Positions 51,014-60,664 of a stretch of DNA of 60,664 nt are shown here, piece by piece. Position numbers and translations under genes: made by a program. Source of the stretch: an uncultured Eubacteriales bacterium (lineage in GTDB: Bacteria; Bacillota; Clostridia; Lachnospirales; Lachnospiraceae); assembly GCA_900315305.1 (NCBI GenBank), contig OMYS01000015.1, positions 1 through 60,664 on the forward strand. The letters are read 5' to 3'. The notes below the pieces were generated by a model. That model saw nothing but the letters and a program-made list of their open reading frames with translations, searched no databases and was not told the DNA's origin. The first letter of the stretch is position 1. Each line of letters begins with the position of its first letter.

Positions 51014-53947
51014 ATGGCAAAGAAGAGAAGAGCACTGTGGCGTGCCCTGTCCAAACGAAAGAAGCGCACCATTATCGCGGTCACTGCCGCAGCGGCGGTT
51101 GCGGCTGCAGCGGGAGGCACTGCATTTTACAGGGCGAGAAAGGCATCGGCGGCGACGAAGCAGGCATCGGCACAGGTAGTCTCAGCCGAGGTCACGAAGG
51201 GAACGATCAGCAACACAATCACGGGGAGCGGCACACTTGCGCGCGACGATGCGGAGGCTGTCACGGTCCCGGCTGGTGTGACAATCGACGAGGTCCTGGT
51301 CTCGAGCGGAGACACGGTCACGCAGGGACAGACGCTTGCGACGGTTACGCAGGCGTCTGTCGCGAGCGCAATCGCCGATATTCAGTCGTCGATCGACTCG
51401 ATTGACAGCCAGCTTTCGGCGATCGATGAGGACACGACGGATGAGACGGTAAGCGCCGTGGTGTCCGGCCGCATCAAGGAAATCAATATGTCGACGGGGG
51501 ATTCTGTCGAGACCGATAATGAGAGCAATCCGGTCCTGATGACTATTTCGGCGGACGGGCTGATGGCGGTCGATCTGACCAATACGGGGTCCGCCGCGGC
51601 CGGAGACTCCGTGACAGTTACGCTTTCGGATGGAACCGCGCTGACGGGAAACGTGGCATCGGCGGCCGGTGACACGGTGGTTGTGACATTTTCAGATGAA
51701 ACGGCGGCGGTCGGGGATACGGTGACGGTCACGGACGGCGATGTTACGCTCGGAAGCGGCTCGGCCTATGTGCATCAGCCGCTTGAGATCACAGCGTCAT
51801 CCGGAACGGTGTCCGCCATCTATGTCTCTGTCAATGAGTCGGTCAGCCAGGGCGATGAGCTCTTCTATCTGACCGGTGTATCCGATACGACAACTGAAAA
51901 TGAGCTTCTCTCGGAGCGGAGCGAGCTGACTGACGAGCTCACGGAAATGACGGAGCTTGTGAAGACGTGCCAGATCACTGCTCCATACAGCGGAACGATC
52001 GAGAGCGTCAGCGTGTCCGCGGGAGAGGAGACATCCGCGGCAAGCTCCAGTACAAGCACAGCGAGCACAAGTACGACGAGCTCCTCGGGAAGCACGTCGG
52101 GCACGACTGCGTCGAAGACGGCGTACTCGGCGGGCAGCGGATCGGATGGAAGCGCCGCTTCGGAAGATGAATCGGGTGACGGAAATTCTACATCGACAGG
52201 CTTCACGCTGCTCACGAATAAGAGTGCTGTTTCTGATTCTGCGTCAGCATCCGGCTCATCGACATCATCTGTCGATTTGTCTGCGCGGTCTGGGGGCGTG
52301 ACGCTCACGTCAACGTCCGGATCGTCGACGTTAGCTACAGGCTCGTCCGTACAGTCTGGCTTCGTGACGCTCACGGCGAGCACATCGTCGGAAAGCTCAT
52401 CTGCTTCTTCGGCAGTGAGCAGCACATCCTCAGCAGCTTCCTCATCGGATATTACAGTTGGAAGTGCGTCCGCAGATTCCACGCAGACAATCAGTAAAAA
52501 TATCTATATCCCGCTCACCATTTCGGCGGGCACAGAGGCCTCCGCGGACGATCTTCTCGCAAAGGTTAACGCGGCGCTCACTTCAGATTCCTACAATATT
52601 ACATCCTACACGGCGACGGACATCGTCTTCAGCGGCATCAGCGAGGGAGATACGATTTCGGCGGGCAGCACGATTGAGGTCTATGTCACACTCACGCCTT
52701 CCGAAGGATATGCATTTGCCGAGAGCGGAAATAAGGTGCTCACGACGGACTCCAATATTTCCTGGGACAAGGCGACGGCAGTTACCCCGGCTGATGACGG
52801 GACGGTGACGGCTGCAATGCTTGTGACGATTCCGGCTTCTTCAGGAAGCTCGAGTTCCGGGTCAGGAAGTACATCTTCGGGATCGGGGAGTTCGTCGTCC
52901 GGGTCTTCATCAGGCACAGGCAGCTCGTCGACAGGCTCTTCAACGGGAGCAGGCAGCTCGTCATCCGGGTCTTCAACGGGAGGAGGCTCTTCGGCGGGCA
53001 CCGGAAGCGCGTCAGCAGGCGCTTCGGGAGAGAATCCCTCTGCAGGCGCGGACTCATCCACAGGTATCTCGGGAGGAGGCTCTTCTGCGGGCTCTTCGGG
53101 AAGCAGTTCCGGAAGCTCCGGTTTTGCGGCAGCGGCCACAGAAGCATCGGATATTCTCTCTTCGAGCACGACATCCGGCTCGGGCGCGTCGTACAACGCG
53201 ACGACGGGAAGCGTCATCAGCACGAGTGATGCATCCTCGGGTTCTTCCGGCACGGCGGCGTCTGCGGATTCATCTACAGGTTCTTCAACTTCTTCTGAAT
53301 CATCGTCCTCTGATTCTTCCGATCTCTACAGCTCCGGCACGATGACTGCATTTACTATTTCGACAGACGAATACATGGATGTCTCGATCAGCGTCGACGA
53401 GCTCGACATTCTCTCTGTTGAGGAGGGACAGTCGGTCTCTGTTGCACTCGACGCGATCGATGGGCAGACATTTGACGGAGAAGTTTCTGATATTAATACA
53501 GAAGGAACAAACAGCGGCGGGTCCACGAAATATACGGTCACGGTACGGATCCCGAAGGATGACGACATGCTGGTCGGCATGAGCGCGACCGCGACGATCA
53601 CGACGGAATCTGCCGAGGACGTCCTGACGGTTCCTGCCTCCGCAATTCAGGAGCGCGGGAGCAAGACCTACGTCTACACGGAAAATGACGACGGTACGCT
53701 GTCCGGTGAGACGGAGGTCACGACCGGCGTATCGGACGGGACGACGGTTGAAATCACGGACGGACTTTCCGAGGGCGACACAGTCTACTACAGCCAGCTG
53801 ACCGGCGACACCATTTCAACGGATGACGATGATACCGATGCCCAGAATATGGGCGGCGGAATGGCCATGGGCGGCGGAGGCGGCGAGATGCCGTCCGGCG
53901 GCGGTAATGGCGGAGGAAATGGCGGCGGCGCGCCGGGAGGTAACTGA
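51014..53947 (+). CDS. MacA/HlyD-type efflux adaptor with very long Ser-rich linker
   Basis: A 977-residue protein. It has one membrane anchor near residues 18-35 (TIIAVTAAAAVAAAAGGTAF), then a barrel-sandwich start (TVPAGVTIDEVLVSSGDTVTQGQTLATV near 90). A second lipoyl-like half occurs near 255-340. From about 340 to 495 and again from about 610 to 770 it is dominated by Ser, Gly, Thr and Ala, with a 110-residue folded module between them. The C-terminal ~170 residues are the beta-barrel and membrane-proximal domains (VPASAIQERGSKTYVYTE), ending in a Gly-rich tail (MGGGMAMGGGGGEMPSGGG). Normal adaptors have 350-450 residues, so the linkers roughly double it. It should couple the MacB-type pump downstream to the cell wall. 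Confidence 0.85.
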   Translation: MAKKRRALWRALSKRKKRTIIAVTAAAAVAAAAGGTAFYRARKASAATKQASAQVVSAEVTKGTISNTITGSGTLARDDAEAVTVPAGVTIDEVLVSSGDTVTQGQTLATVTQASVASAIADIQSSIDSIDSQLSAIDEDTTDETVSAVVSGRIKEINMSTGDSVETDNESNPVLMTISADGLMAVDLTNTGSAAAGDSVTVTLSDGTALTGNVASAAGDTVVVTFSDETAAVGDTVTVTDGDVTLGSGSAYVHQPLEITASSGTVSAIYVSVNESVSQGDELFYLTGVSDTTTENELLSERSELTDELTEMTELVKTCQITAPYSGTIESVSVSAGEETSAASSSTSTASTSTTSSSGSTSGTTASKTAYSAGSGSDGSAASEDESGDGNSTSTGFTLLTNKSAVSDSASASGSSTSSVDLSARSGGVTLTSTSGSSTLATGSSVQSGFVTLTASTSSESSSASSAVSSTSSAASSSDITVGSASADSTQTISKNIYIPLTISAGTEASADDLLAKVNAALTSDSYNITSYTATDIVFSGISEGDTISAGSTIEVYVTLTPSEGYAFAESGNKVLTTDSNISWDKATAVTPADDGTVTAAMLVTIPASSGSSSSGSGSTSSGSGSSSSGSSSGTGSSSTGSSTGAGSSSSGSSTGGGSSAGTGSASAGASGENPSAGADSSTGISGGGSSAGSSGSSSGSSGFAAAATEASDILSSSTTSGSGASYNATTGSVISTSDASSGSSGTAASADSSTGSSTSSESSSSDSSDLYSSGTMTAFTISTDEYMDVSISVDELDILSVEEGQSVSVALDAIDGQTFDGEVSDINTEGTNSGGSTKYTVTVRIPKDDDMLVGMSATATITTESAEDVLTVPASAIQERGSKTYVYTENDDGTLSGETEVTTGVSDGTTVEITDGLSEGDTVYYSQLTGDTISTDDDDTDAQNMGGGMAMGGGGGEMPSGGGNGGGNGGGAPGGN

Positions 53948-53948
53948 C

Positions 53949-54665
53949 ATGAAATATTTCGGACAAGCAATGATCCTCTTTCATGACGTCTCCAAGGTCT
54001 ATCGGATCGGGGAAAATGAGGTCCGCGCTCTCGACCACGCGAATATGCGGATTGACCGCGGTGAATTTGTCAGCGTGATCGGCCCCTCCGGCTCCGGAAA
54101 ATCAACGCTGATGAACATCATCGGCTGCCTCGACCTGGCCTCCGAGGGTGAATACTTCCTCGAGGGACAGCCGATCGAGGATTACTCGGAGAGCGAGCTG
54201 GCGAAGATCCGGAACAAAAAGATCGGGTTCATTTTCCAGGACTTTAACCTGCTCGTGAAAATGACAGCCTACGAAAATGTCGAGCTGCCTCTCATTTACC
54301 AGAGACTGCCGGCGAGGCAGCGGAGGGAGCAGGTGGAGGATGCGCTAAGCCGGGTCGGTCTCTGGGAGAGAAGAGACCACCGGCCGACGGAGCTCTCCGG
54401 CGGGCAGCAGCAGAGAGTCGCGATCGCCCGCGCGCTCGCGACGCACCCGTCACTCTTCCTCGCGGATGAGCCGACAGGAAATCTGGACCAGAAGACGGGC
54501 CGCGAGCTCATGGATATTTTTCATGAGCTGCATGAGGCCGGCAGCACGATCGTTCTGATCACGCACGACGCGCATGTGGCGAAGGAAGCGTCCCGCAGCA
54601 TCAAGATTCTCGACGGCCATGTCGGTGACATAAAGAGCCGCGACGAGATCGAGGAGGTGGTCTGA
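53949..54665 (+). CDS. MacB/LolD-type ABC transporter ATPase
   Basis: A 238-residue ATPase with Walker [14 protein letters not shown] near residue 46, signature [15 protein letters not shown] near 150, Walker [13 protein letters not shown] near 172 and the switch His in VLITHDAHV near 206. ATG 53949 is used because GGGAGGTAACTGAC lies just upstream; it starts one base after the adaptor stop codon. The DEPTGNLD motif is typical of the MacB/LolD group. It overlaps the permease gene by one base. Confidence 0.93.
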   Translation: MKYFGQAMILFHDVSKVYRIGENEVRALDHANMRIDRGEFVSVIGPSGSGKSTLMNIIGCLDLASEGEYFLEGQPIEDYSESELAKIRNKKIGFIFQDFNLLVKMTAYENVELPLIYQRLPARQRREQVEDALSRVGLWERRDHRPTELSGGQQQRVAIARALATHPSLFLADEPTGNLDQKTGRELMDIFHELHEAGSTIVLITHDAHVAKEASRSIKILDGHVGDIKSRDEIEEVV

Positions 54666-55843
54666 TGATTCTGCAGTCCGTAAAAATGGCGTGGGCGTCT
54701 GTCATTTCCAATAAAATGAGGTCCTTCCTCACGATGCTCGGCATTATCATCGGCGTCATGGCGCTCGTCGTCCTCGTTTCGATCGCGGACGGCGCGACAA
54801 ATGAGGTCACGGACGCGATTTCCTCCATGGGAACGAACCTTCTCACTGTCACCATTTCAGATGACGGAGGAAATCCGGTCAGACTCTCCGAGATGGACGA
54901 CATCCTGGCGCTTGACGATGTGTCCGAGGCGGCTCCGGTCGGGACGGATTCTCTGACGCTGAGCTCCGGCGAGGAGTCGGAGACGGGCTCCGTCACGGGA
55001 ACGACTGCTGATTATCTCGACATCGAGGGACTTGAGCTCTCGGCGGGGCGGTGGCTCAATTCGTCGGATGTTGACAGCAACACGCGCGTCGTCATCATCA
55101 ATCAGGACACGGCGTATGATATCCTCGGCGTGACATTTACAACAGATGCCATTGATCAGACCATCGACATCGCGGGTATTCCCTACACGGTCGTCGGCGT
55201 GCTCGCGGAGGACGACTCGGTCACATCGTCGGCGTCCTCGTATGAGGCCTACATTCCATACACGTCGCTTGAGCGGATATCAAGTACGGTGTCAGATGTC
55301 ACTTCATTTGTTGTGGCGGCGTCGGATGACAGCAGACTCGACGCGGCGGAGAAGAGCGTCGAGACCTGGCTCTACGACCGCTTCGGAGATGAGGACGCGT
55401 ATGACGTGACCAATATGTCCGAGGTCGCGGACACGATGGACAGCGTCACGAATACGATGGCACTCATGCTTGGCGGCATCGCGGCGATCTCGCTTCTCGT
55501 CGGCGGCATCGGCATCATGAACATCATGCTGGTGTCAGTCACAGAGCGGACGCGCGAGATCGGCATCCGCAAGGCGATCGGTGCCGGCGCGGGAAGCATC
55601 CTCGCGCAGTTCCTGATCGAATCGCTGATGCTCTCTCTCATGGGGGATGCGCTGGGGGTTGCCAGCTCGTGGATTGCGCTCCGGATCATCGCCGCGGTGA
55701 CCGGCTCGTCCTACACGATGGACGGAAAAGTCGTGCTGGCCGCGACCGCATTCTCACTCGTGATCGGCGTCGTCTTCGGCCTCTACCCGGCGCGGAAGGC
55801 CGCAAAGAAAAATCCGATTGACGCCCTTCATTTTTCGGGATAA
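54665..55843 (+). CDS. MacB-like ABC transporter permease
   Basis: A 392-residue permease with four membrane segments: one near residues 20-40, then after a large outside domain (about 45-265) three near 270-295, 318-345 and 360-380. LLVGGIGIMNIMLVSVTERTREIGIRKAIGA near 278 is the FtsX/MacB signature. It overlaps the ATPase stop (TGATG). With the adaptor and ATPase it forms a complete three-gene exporter of the MacAB type found in Gram-positives, probably for peptides or antimicrobials. Confidence 0.92.
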   Translation: MILQSVKMAWASVISNKMRSFLTMLGIIIGVMALVVLVSIADGATNEVTDAISSMGTNLLTVTISDDGGNPVRLSEMDDILALDDVSEAAPVGTDSLTLSSGEESETGSVTGTTADYLDIEGLELSAGRWLNSSDVDSNTRVVIINQDTAYDILGVTFTTDAIDQTIDIAGIPYTVVGVLAEDDSVTSSASSYEAYIPYTSLERISSTVSDVTSFVVAASDDSRLDAAEKSVETWLYDRFGDEDAYDVTNMSEVADTMDSVTNTMALMLGGIAAISLLVGGIGIMNIMLVSVTERTREIGIRKAIGAGAGSILAQFLIESLMLSLMGDALGVASSWIALRIIAAVTGSSYTMDGKVVLAATAFSLVIGVVFGLYPARKAAKKNPIDALHFSG

Positions 55844-55858
55844 AATGAGAGCAAAATC

Positions 55859-55888
55859 TTGACTTGACAACTGCATAAGCGATATAAT
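55859..55888 (+). promoter_or_regulatory. Promoter of the rpsL operon
   Basis: TTGACT, 18 bases and a perfect TATAAT form a strong promoter. It starts a new transcript after the efflux genes. Confidence 0.75.
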
Positions 55889-55920
55889 ATACGGGCGTGT
55901 CAGAATACGCCCGTATTTTG
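55889..55920 (+). terminator. Attenuator-like hairpin in the rpsL leader
   Basis: ATACGGGCGT (55889-55898) pairs perfectly with ACGCCCGTAT (55907-55916), followed by TTTTG. Lying at the transcription start, it may be an early attenuator or a 5' stabilising stem. Confidence 0.55.
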
Positions 55921-55994
55921 ATGCCATCAAGACAAATGAAAACAGCCGAACTGCCACGTGAATGTGGACGAAACAAAGGAGGAATCATCAAGGA

Positions 55995-56408
55995 ATGCCT
56001 ACATTTAACCAGTTAGTCAGAAAAGGAAGAGAGACTTCTGTTAAAAAGCCGAAGGCTCCGGCTCTTCAGAGATCCTTCAACTCTCTGAAAAACCACGCTG
56101 TCAAGGCAAGCTCCCCGCAGAAGCGCGGTGTCTGCACAGCAGTCAAGACTGCGACACCGAAGAAGCCGAACTCAGCTCTTCGTAAGATCGCCAGAGTCCG
56201 TCTTTCCAACGGAATCGAAGTTACATCCTATATCCCGGGCGAGGGCCACAACCTTCAGGAGCACAGCGTCGTTATGATCCGCGGCGGCCGTGTCAAGGAC
56301 CTTCCGGGTACCAGATATCATATCATCCGCGGTACTCTTGATACTGCAGGTGTTGCGAACCGCAAGCAGGCCCGCTCCAAGTACGGCGCAAAGCGTCCGA
56401 AGAAGTAA
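55995..56408 (+). CDS. rpsL: 30S ribosomal protein S12
   Basis: A 137-residue protein starting [13 protein letters not shown], of normal length for Clostridia. The decoding-centre segments [17 protein letters not shown] near residue 41 and [29 protein letters not shown] near 79 carry the streptomycin-sensitive residues. The start is placed at 55995, as in homologs; GGAGGAATCATCAAGGA lies ahead. Confidence 0.97.
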   Translation: MPTFNQLVRKGRETSVKKPKAPALQRSFNSLKNHAVKASSPQKRGVCTAVKTATPKKPNSALRKIARVRLSNGIEVTSYIPGEGHNLQEHSVVMIRGGRVKDLPGTRYHIIRGTLDTAGVANRKQARSKYGAKRPKK

Positions 56409-56657
56409 TTTTCGCATTTCCTGTCTGAGAGAAGACCGGATACGGAATGACTTCAGACAACCGGTTCCGCCGATGTGCGGGACAGCCGTTCGAAGCGGCA
56501 ACAAAATAAGCTTTAGGTTCATGTTTTGAATTATGAAAATGTACGGTATTTCGGATTTCCTTCCGGCTGTGGGAAATACAGAATGCGTCCGTGCGAACAC
56601 ATGATTTTAAATGTGAGTACCTGTGATTGAATCTATATGATTTAGGAGGGAAGTAAC

Positions 56658-57128
56658 GTGCCACGTAAAGGACATACTCAGAAGAGAGAGGTCTTAGCAG
56701 ATCCGATTTACAACAGCAAGCTCGTTACCAAGCTGATCAACCAGATCATGCTCGATGGTAAGAAGGGCGTTGCACAGAAGATTGTATACGGCGCATTTGC
56801 TCAGGTCGAGGAAAAGACAGGCAAGAAGGCTGTTGATGCTTTCGAGGAAGCAATGAACAACATCATGCCGGTTCTGGAAGTAAAGGCAAGACGTATCGGC
56901 GGTGCTACATATCAGGTACCGGTCGAGGTTCGTCCGGACAGAAGACAGGCGCTGGCGCTTCGCTGGCTGACCACCTTCTCCCGCAACCGTTCCGAGAAGA
57001 GAATGGAAGATCGCCTTGCAAATGAAATTATGGATGCCATCAACAACACAGGCGCATCCGTCAAGCGTAAGGAAGAAATGCACAGAATGGCAGAAGCCAA
57101 CAAGGCATTCAGCCATTACAGATTCTAA
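56658..57128 (+). CDS. rpsG: 30S ribosomal protein S7
   Basis: A 156-residue protein starting [20 protein letters not shown], of normal length, with the rRNA-binding motif [15 protein letters not shown] near residue 93 and the C-terminal [13 protein letters not shown]. It starts at GTG 56658 after AGGAGGGAAGTAAC. The preceding 249-base gap holds no gene or clear promoter; it is longer than usual for rpsL-rpsG. Confidence 0.97.
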   Translation: MPRKGHTQKREVLADPIYNSKLVTKLINQIMLDGKKGVAQKIVYGAFAQVEEKTGKKAVDAFEEAMNNIMPVLEVKARRIGGATYQVPVEVRPDRRQALALRWLTTFSRNRSEKRMEDRLANEIMDAINNTGASVKRKEEMHRMAEANKAFSHYRF

Positions 57129-57155
57129 TTTTTCTAATTTTATTCGGGAGATACT

Positions 57156-59282
57156 ATGGCTGAACAGAGAGAATATCCTCTTGAGAGGACCAGAAACATT
57201 GGTATCATGGCTCATATCGACGCCGGCAAGACCACTCTGACAGAGCGTATCCTGTACTACACAGGTGTCAACTACAAGATTGGTGAGACACATGATGGTA
57301 CAGCAACCATGGACTGGATGGAAGAGGAGCAGGAGCGTGGTATCACGATCACATCCGCCGCTACCACCTGCCACTGGACTCTGGAAGAGCAGACAAAGCC
57401 GAAGCCGGGCGCTCTTGAGCACAGAATCAACATCATCGATACACCGGGGCATGTCGACTTCACAGTCGAAGTTGAGCGTTCTCTCCGCGTCCTCGATGGC
57501 GCCGTCGGCGTCTTCGCGGCAAAGGGAGGCGTTGAGCCGCAGTCCGAGAACGTCTGGAGACAGGCGGACAAGTACAACGTACCGCGTATGGCATTTGTCA
57601 ACAAGATGGATGTCGTCGGCGCTGACTTCTACGGCTGCGTACAGCAGATCATCGATCGTCTCGGCAAGAACCCGGTCTGCATCCAGCTGCCGATCGGCAA
57701 GGAGGACGAGTTCAAGGGACTTATCGACCTGATGGAAATGAAGGCCTACATCTATAACGATGAGAAGGGTGTTGACATCTCCGTCACAGATATCCCGGAC
57801 GACATGAAGGACCTCGCGCAGGAGTGGAGAACCAAGATGGTTGAGCAGCTCTGCGATCTGGATGAGGACATGATGCTCGAGTACCTTGATGGTAAGGAGC
57901 CGTCCGTCGATGAGATGAAGAAGGTTCTTCGTAAGGGCTGCTGCGAAGGTACGGCGATCCCGGTTACCTGCGGTACTGCTTACAGAAACAAGGGTGTCCA
58001 GAAGATGCTCGATGCAGTCATCGAGTACATGCCGAGCCCGCTTGATATCCCGCCGGTAGAAGGCACGGATCTCGACGGCAACCCGGAGCATCGTGAGTCC
58101 GACGACAGTGAGCCGTTCTCCGCTCTGGCATTCAAGATCATGACAGATCCGTTCGTCGGAAAGCTCGCTTACTTCAGAGTTTACTCTGGTACGCTGAACT
58201 CCGGTTCTTATGTCTTCAACTCCACGAAGGGCAAGAAGGAGCGTGTCGCACGTATCCTTCAGATGCACGCGAACAAGAGAATGGAGCTGGACAAGGTTTA
58301 CTCCGGCGATATCGCTGCAGCGATCGGTCTTAAGTTCACGACAACAGGTGATACGCTCTGCGACGAGCAGCATCCGATCATCCTCGAGTCCATGGAGTTC
58401 CCGGAGCCGGTCATCGAGCTCGCAATCGAGCCGAAGACAAAGGCTGGCCAGGAGAAGCTCGGCGTTGCACTTGCAAAGCTGGCTGAAGAGGACCCGACAT
58501 TCAAGCAGCACACAGATCCGGAGACAGGCCAGACAATCATCGCCGGCATGGGCGAGCTCCATCTGGAGATCATCGTCGACAGACTGATGCGTGAGTTCCA
58601 CGTTGAGGCCAATGTCGGTGCTCCGCAGGTTTCCTACAAGGAGACATTCTCCAAGGAAGTCAACCAGGAGTACAAGTACGCAAAGCAGTCCGGTGGTCAC
58701 GGCCAGTACGGTCACTGCAAGGTTATCTTCACACCGATGGATCCGAACGGCGATCATCTCTACGAGTTCGAGAACACGACAGTCGGCGGCTCTGTCCCGA
58801 AGGAATATGTCCCGGCTGTTGATGACGGTATTCAGGAAGCTATGAAGGCCGGTACACTCGGTGGATATCCGGTTGTCGGCATCCATGCGAACCTGTACGA
58901 CGGCTCTTATCACGAGGTCGACTCCTCCGAAATGGCATTCCATGTAGCAGGTTCTATGTGCTTCAAGGAAGCTATGAAGAAGGCAGATCCGATCCTTCTT
59001 GAGCCGATCATGAAGGTTGAGGTTACAACACCGGAAGAGTACATGGGCGATGTCATCGGCGATATCAACTCCCGCCGTGGCCGCATCGAGTCCATGGAGG
59101 ATATCGGCGGCGGCAAGCAGATCAACGGCTTCGTTCCGCTGGCTGAGATGTTCGGTTACGCAACAGACCTGCGTTCCAAGACACAGGGCCGTGGTAACTA
59201 CTCCATGTTCTTCGAGAAGTATGAACCGGTTCCGAAGAACGTCGCCGCAAAGATCCTGAGCGGCAAGACGGACGAGAAATAA
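57156..59282 (+). CDS. fusA: Elongation factor G
   Basis: A 708-residue translocase GTPase. The P-loop [13 protein letters not shown] is near residue 22, switch I/II segments are [19 protein letters not shown] and [17 protein letters not shown] near 90, and [10 protein letters not shown] near 149 gives base specificity. Domain IV has [29 protein letters not shown] near 495. The length is normal. It drives movement of tRNA and mRNA on the ribosome. Confidence 0.97.
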   Translation: MAEQREYPLERTRNIGIMAHIDAGKTTLTERILYYTGVNYKIGETHDGTATMDWMEEEQERGITITSAATTCHWTLEEQTKPKPGALEHRINIIDTPGHVDFTVEVERSLRVLDGAVGVFAAKGGVEPQSENVWRQADKYNVPRMAFVNKMDVVGADFYGCVQQIIDRLGKNPVCIQLPIGKEDEFKGLIDLMEMKAYIYNDEKGVDISVTDIPDDMKDLAQEWRTKMVEQLCDLDEDMMLEYLDGKEPSVDEMKKVLRKGCCEGTAIPVTCGTAYRNKGVQKMLDAVIEYMPSPLDIPPVEGTDLDGNPEHRESDDSEPFSALAFKIMTDPFVGKLAYFRVYSGTLNSGSYVFNSTKGKKERVARILQMHANKRMELDKVYSGDIAAAIGLKFTTTGDTLCDEQHPIILESMEFPEPVIELAIEPKTKAGQEKLGVALAKLAEEDPTFKQHTDPETGQTIIAGMGELHLEIIVDRLMREFHVEANVGAPQVSYKETFSKEVNQEYKYAKQSGGHGQYGHCKVIFTPMDPNGDHLYEFENTTVGGSVPKEYVPAVDDGIQEAMKAGTLGGYPVVGIHANLYDGSYHEVDSSEMAFHVAGSMCFKEAMKKADPILLEPIMKVEVTTPEEYMGDVIGDINSRRGRIESMEDIGGGKQINGFVPLAEMFGYATDLRSKTQGRGNYSMFFEKYEPVPKNVAAKILSGKTDEK

Positions 59283-59309
59283 TCATTCGCAATAAAAATG
59301 CGGATGTCT

Positions 59310-59357
59310 CCGGGCGCGATGCAGACGCCGCGCCCGGAAATACATATATTTTTGCGG
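59310..59357 (+). terminator. Hairpin between fusA and tuf
   Basis: CCGGGCGCG (59310-59318) and CGCGCCCGG (59329-59337) form a perfect 9-bp stem. The T-stretch comes only after about 10 bases, so termination may be partial. Confidence 0.55.
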
Positions 59358-59404
59358 TATGCCGGAGAAAATGCCGGCGGACTGCCGCAGACATTCAATA
59401 ATGC

Positions 59405-59433
59405 TTGCAAATACAGGCATTTTGAAATATAAT
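59405..59433 (+). promoter_or_regulatory. Promoter of tuf
   Basis: TTGCAA, 17 bases and a perfect TATAAT lie about 78 bases before the tuf start. This lets tuf be transcribed apart from fusA. Confidence 0.75.
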
Positions 59434-59510
59434 CACAGTAGTGTCTTCTATTCACAGAATACTCTAAGGCGCCTTTTTTCGAGGACGCAAATAAAGGAGG
59501 ATTTACAGAA

Positions 59511-60664
59511 ATGGGAAAGCAGCATTTTGAAAGAACAAAGCCGCACTGCAACATCGGTACGATCGGCCATGTCGATCACGGCAAGACAACTCTGACAGCA
59601 GCGATCACAAAGGTCCTTGCAAAGAGAGTTCCGTGCCCGGGCAACCAGCAGGTTGATTTCGGCAACATCGATAAGGCTCCGGAAGAGAGAGAGCGTGGTA
59701 TCACGATCAACACAGCTCATGTCGAGTACGAGACAACAAAGCGTCATTACGCTCATGTCGACTGCCCGGGGCATGCTGACTACGTCAAGAACATGATCAC
59801 AGGTGCTGCTCAGATGGATGGTGCTATCCTTGTTGTCGCAGCTACTGATGGTGTTATGGCTCAGACAAAGGAGCACGTTCTCCTTGCCCGCCAGGTCGGT
59901 GTTCCGGCTATGGTTGTCTTCCTTAACAAGTGTGATATGGTCGATGATGACGAGCTCCTTGAGCTGGTCGAGATGGAAGTCACAGAGCTCCTTACAGAGT
60001 ACGGCTTCTCAGAGGATACACCGATCATCCGCGGTTCCGCTCTTCAGGCTCTGAATGATCCGGACGGCAAGTGGGGCGATGCGATCATGGAGCTCATGGA
60101 CGCTGTCGATGAGTGGATTCCGGAACCGGTTCGTGATACAGATAAGCCGTTCCTGATGCCGGTCGAGGATGTCTTCACAATCTCCGGTCGTGGTACTGTT
60201 GCTACAGGCCGTGTTGAGCGTGGTACTCTGAAGCTCAATGATCCGGTCGAGATCCTTGGTGTCAAGGATGCAAAGGAAACATCCGTTGCTACAGGTATCG
60301 AGATGTTCCACAAGCTCCTCGATGTCGCTGAGGCTGGTGATAACATCGGTATCCTTCTTCGTGGTATCGATCGTACAGGCGTTGTCCGTGGCCAGGTCGT
60401 TGCTAAGCCGGGCACAGTCACATGCCATCACAAGTTCACAGCTCAGGTTTACGTCCTGACAAAGGATGAAGGCGGCCGTCATACACCGTTCTTCAACAAC
60501 TATCGTCCGCAGTTCTACTTCAGAACAACAGACGTCACAGGTGTCATCACACTTCCGGAAGGAACAGAGATGTGCATGCCGGGCGATAACGTCGAGATGA
60601 CAGTTGAGCTGATTCATCCGATCGCTATGGAGCAGGGTCTTACATTCGCTATCCGTGAGGGTGG
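59511..60664 (+). CDS. tuf: Elongation factor Tu (partial at window end)
   Basis: The open frame runs from ATG 59511, behind AAAGGAGGATTTACAGAA, to the window edge without a stop, giving about 384 residues of the usual ~397. Motifs include [15 protein letters not shown] near residue 18, [20 protein letters not shown] near 84 and [19 protein letters not shown] near 139. The C-terminal barrel ends off the window. It delivers aminoacyl-tRNA to the ribosome. Confidence 0.97.
   Translation, partial: MGKQHFERTKPHCNIGTIGHVDHGKTTLTAAITKVLAKRVPCPGNQQVDFGNIDKAPEERERGITINTAHVEYETTKRHYAHVDCPGHADYVKNMITGAAQMDGAILVVAATDGVMAQTKEHVLLARQVGVPAMVVFLNKCDMVDDDELLELVEMEVTELLTEYGFSEDTPIIRGSALQALNDPDGKWGDAIMELMDAVDEWIPEPVRDTDKPFLMPVEDVFTISGRGTVATGRVERGTLKLNDPVEILGVKDAKETSVATGIEMFHKLLDVAEAGDNIGILLRGIDRTGVVRGQVVAKPGTVTCHHKFTAQVYVLTKDEGGRHTPFFNNYRPQFYFRTTDVTGVITLPEGTEMCMPGDNVEMTVELIHPIAMEQGLTFAIREG

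Noticed and set aside
52030..53340. CRISPR or tandem-repeat array signal in the Ser-rich region
   Set aside because: The repetition comes from Ser/Gly/Thr codons in a continuous reading frame, with no regular repeat-spacer pattern.
53823..53948. Longer start for the MacB-type ATPase
   Set aside because: The upstream part overlaps the adaptor gene and reads its Gly-rich tail in another frame; a good ribosome-binding site supports 53949.
56694..58943. A 749-codon open frame on the minus strand across rpsG and fusA
   Set aside because: It is antisense to two certain genes and has a Cys/Leu/Arg-rich shadow composition.

Overview
The window looks like a chromosome segment of a GC-rich Lachnospiraceae-type member of the Clostridia (Bacillota). 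I base this on the 23S rRNA 3' end, the order rpmG-secE-nusG-rplK-rplA-rplJ-rplL-rpoB-rpoC followed by rpsL-rpsG-fusA-tuf, an L10-type leader, a YesL/DUF624 protein, LplB/YtcP-type sugar permeases, and a zinc-ribbon/DUF5685/J-domain gene cluster. Ribosome-binding sites are strong AGGAGG types. No tRNA, IS element, phage or CRISPR array was recognised.

Layout. (1) 1-300: 3' end of a 23S rRNA gene, a folded 3' spacer and a terminator, with no 5S gene before the terminator. (2) 0.8-17.6 kb: a carbohydrate locus. It holds a broken GH13 alpha-glycosidase, a LytS/YesM-type sensor kinase, a sugar-binding lipoprotein, a shortened AraC-type regulator on the minus strand, two permeases, a second binding lipoprotein, a GH94-type phosphorylase, a YesL-like membrane protein and a GH42 beta-galactosidase. 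Neither the ATPase of the transporter nor an intact response regulator is in the window. (3) 17.6-20.5 kb: a small accessory patch with a YgjV-like membrane protein, a candidate type I toxin-antitoxin locus, and an AbrB/PIN type II module lying between two imperfect copies of the 3' end of a peptidase C26 gene. (4) 20.5-39 kb: mostly housekeeping genes. They include a cytoplasmic GH13 alpha-amylase, an HD hydrolase, a ParB-like/BMP fusion, a phosphoesterase, mtnA-deoD, the zinc-ribbon/DUF5685/J-domain operon, a HAD phosphatase, a radical SAM enzyme, a lipoprotein, ftsH and dinB. (5) 38.9-60.7 kb: transcription and translation genes, with a three-gene MacA/MacB-type efflux system between rpoC and rpsL. 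The window ends inside tuf.

The most unusual content is non-coding. Three families of folded intergenic repeats recur among unrelated genes. Family A has a 70-nt conserved core inside long inverted arms; copies 1 and 2 have arms of different sequence that still pair. Family B is a pair of long hairpins that begin CAGCACCC and end in its complement. Family C consists of multi-hairpin elements that look alike, beside the rRNA operon, mtnA and ftsH. Together with the type I toxin-antitoxin candidate and the inserted type II module, these are the best places to look for undescribed biology. All functional calls were made by reading the sequence, without database searches.
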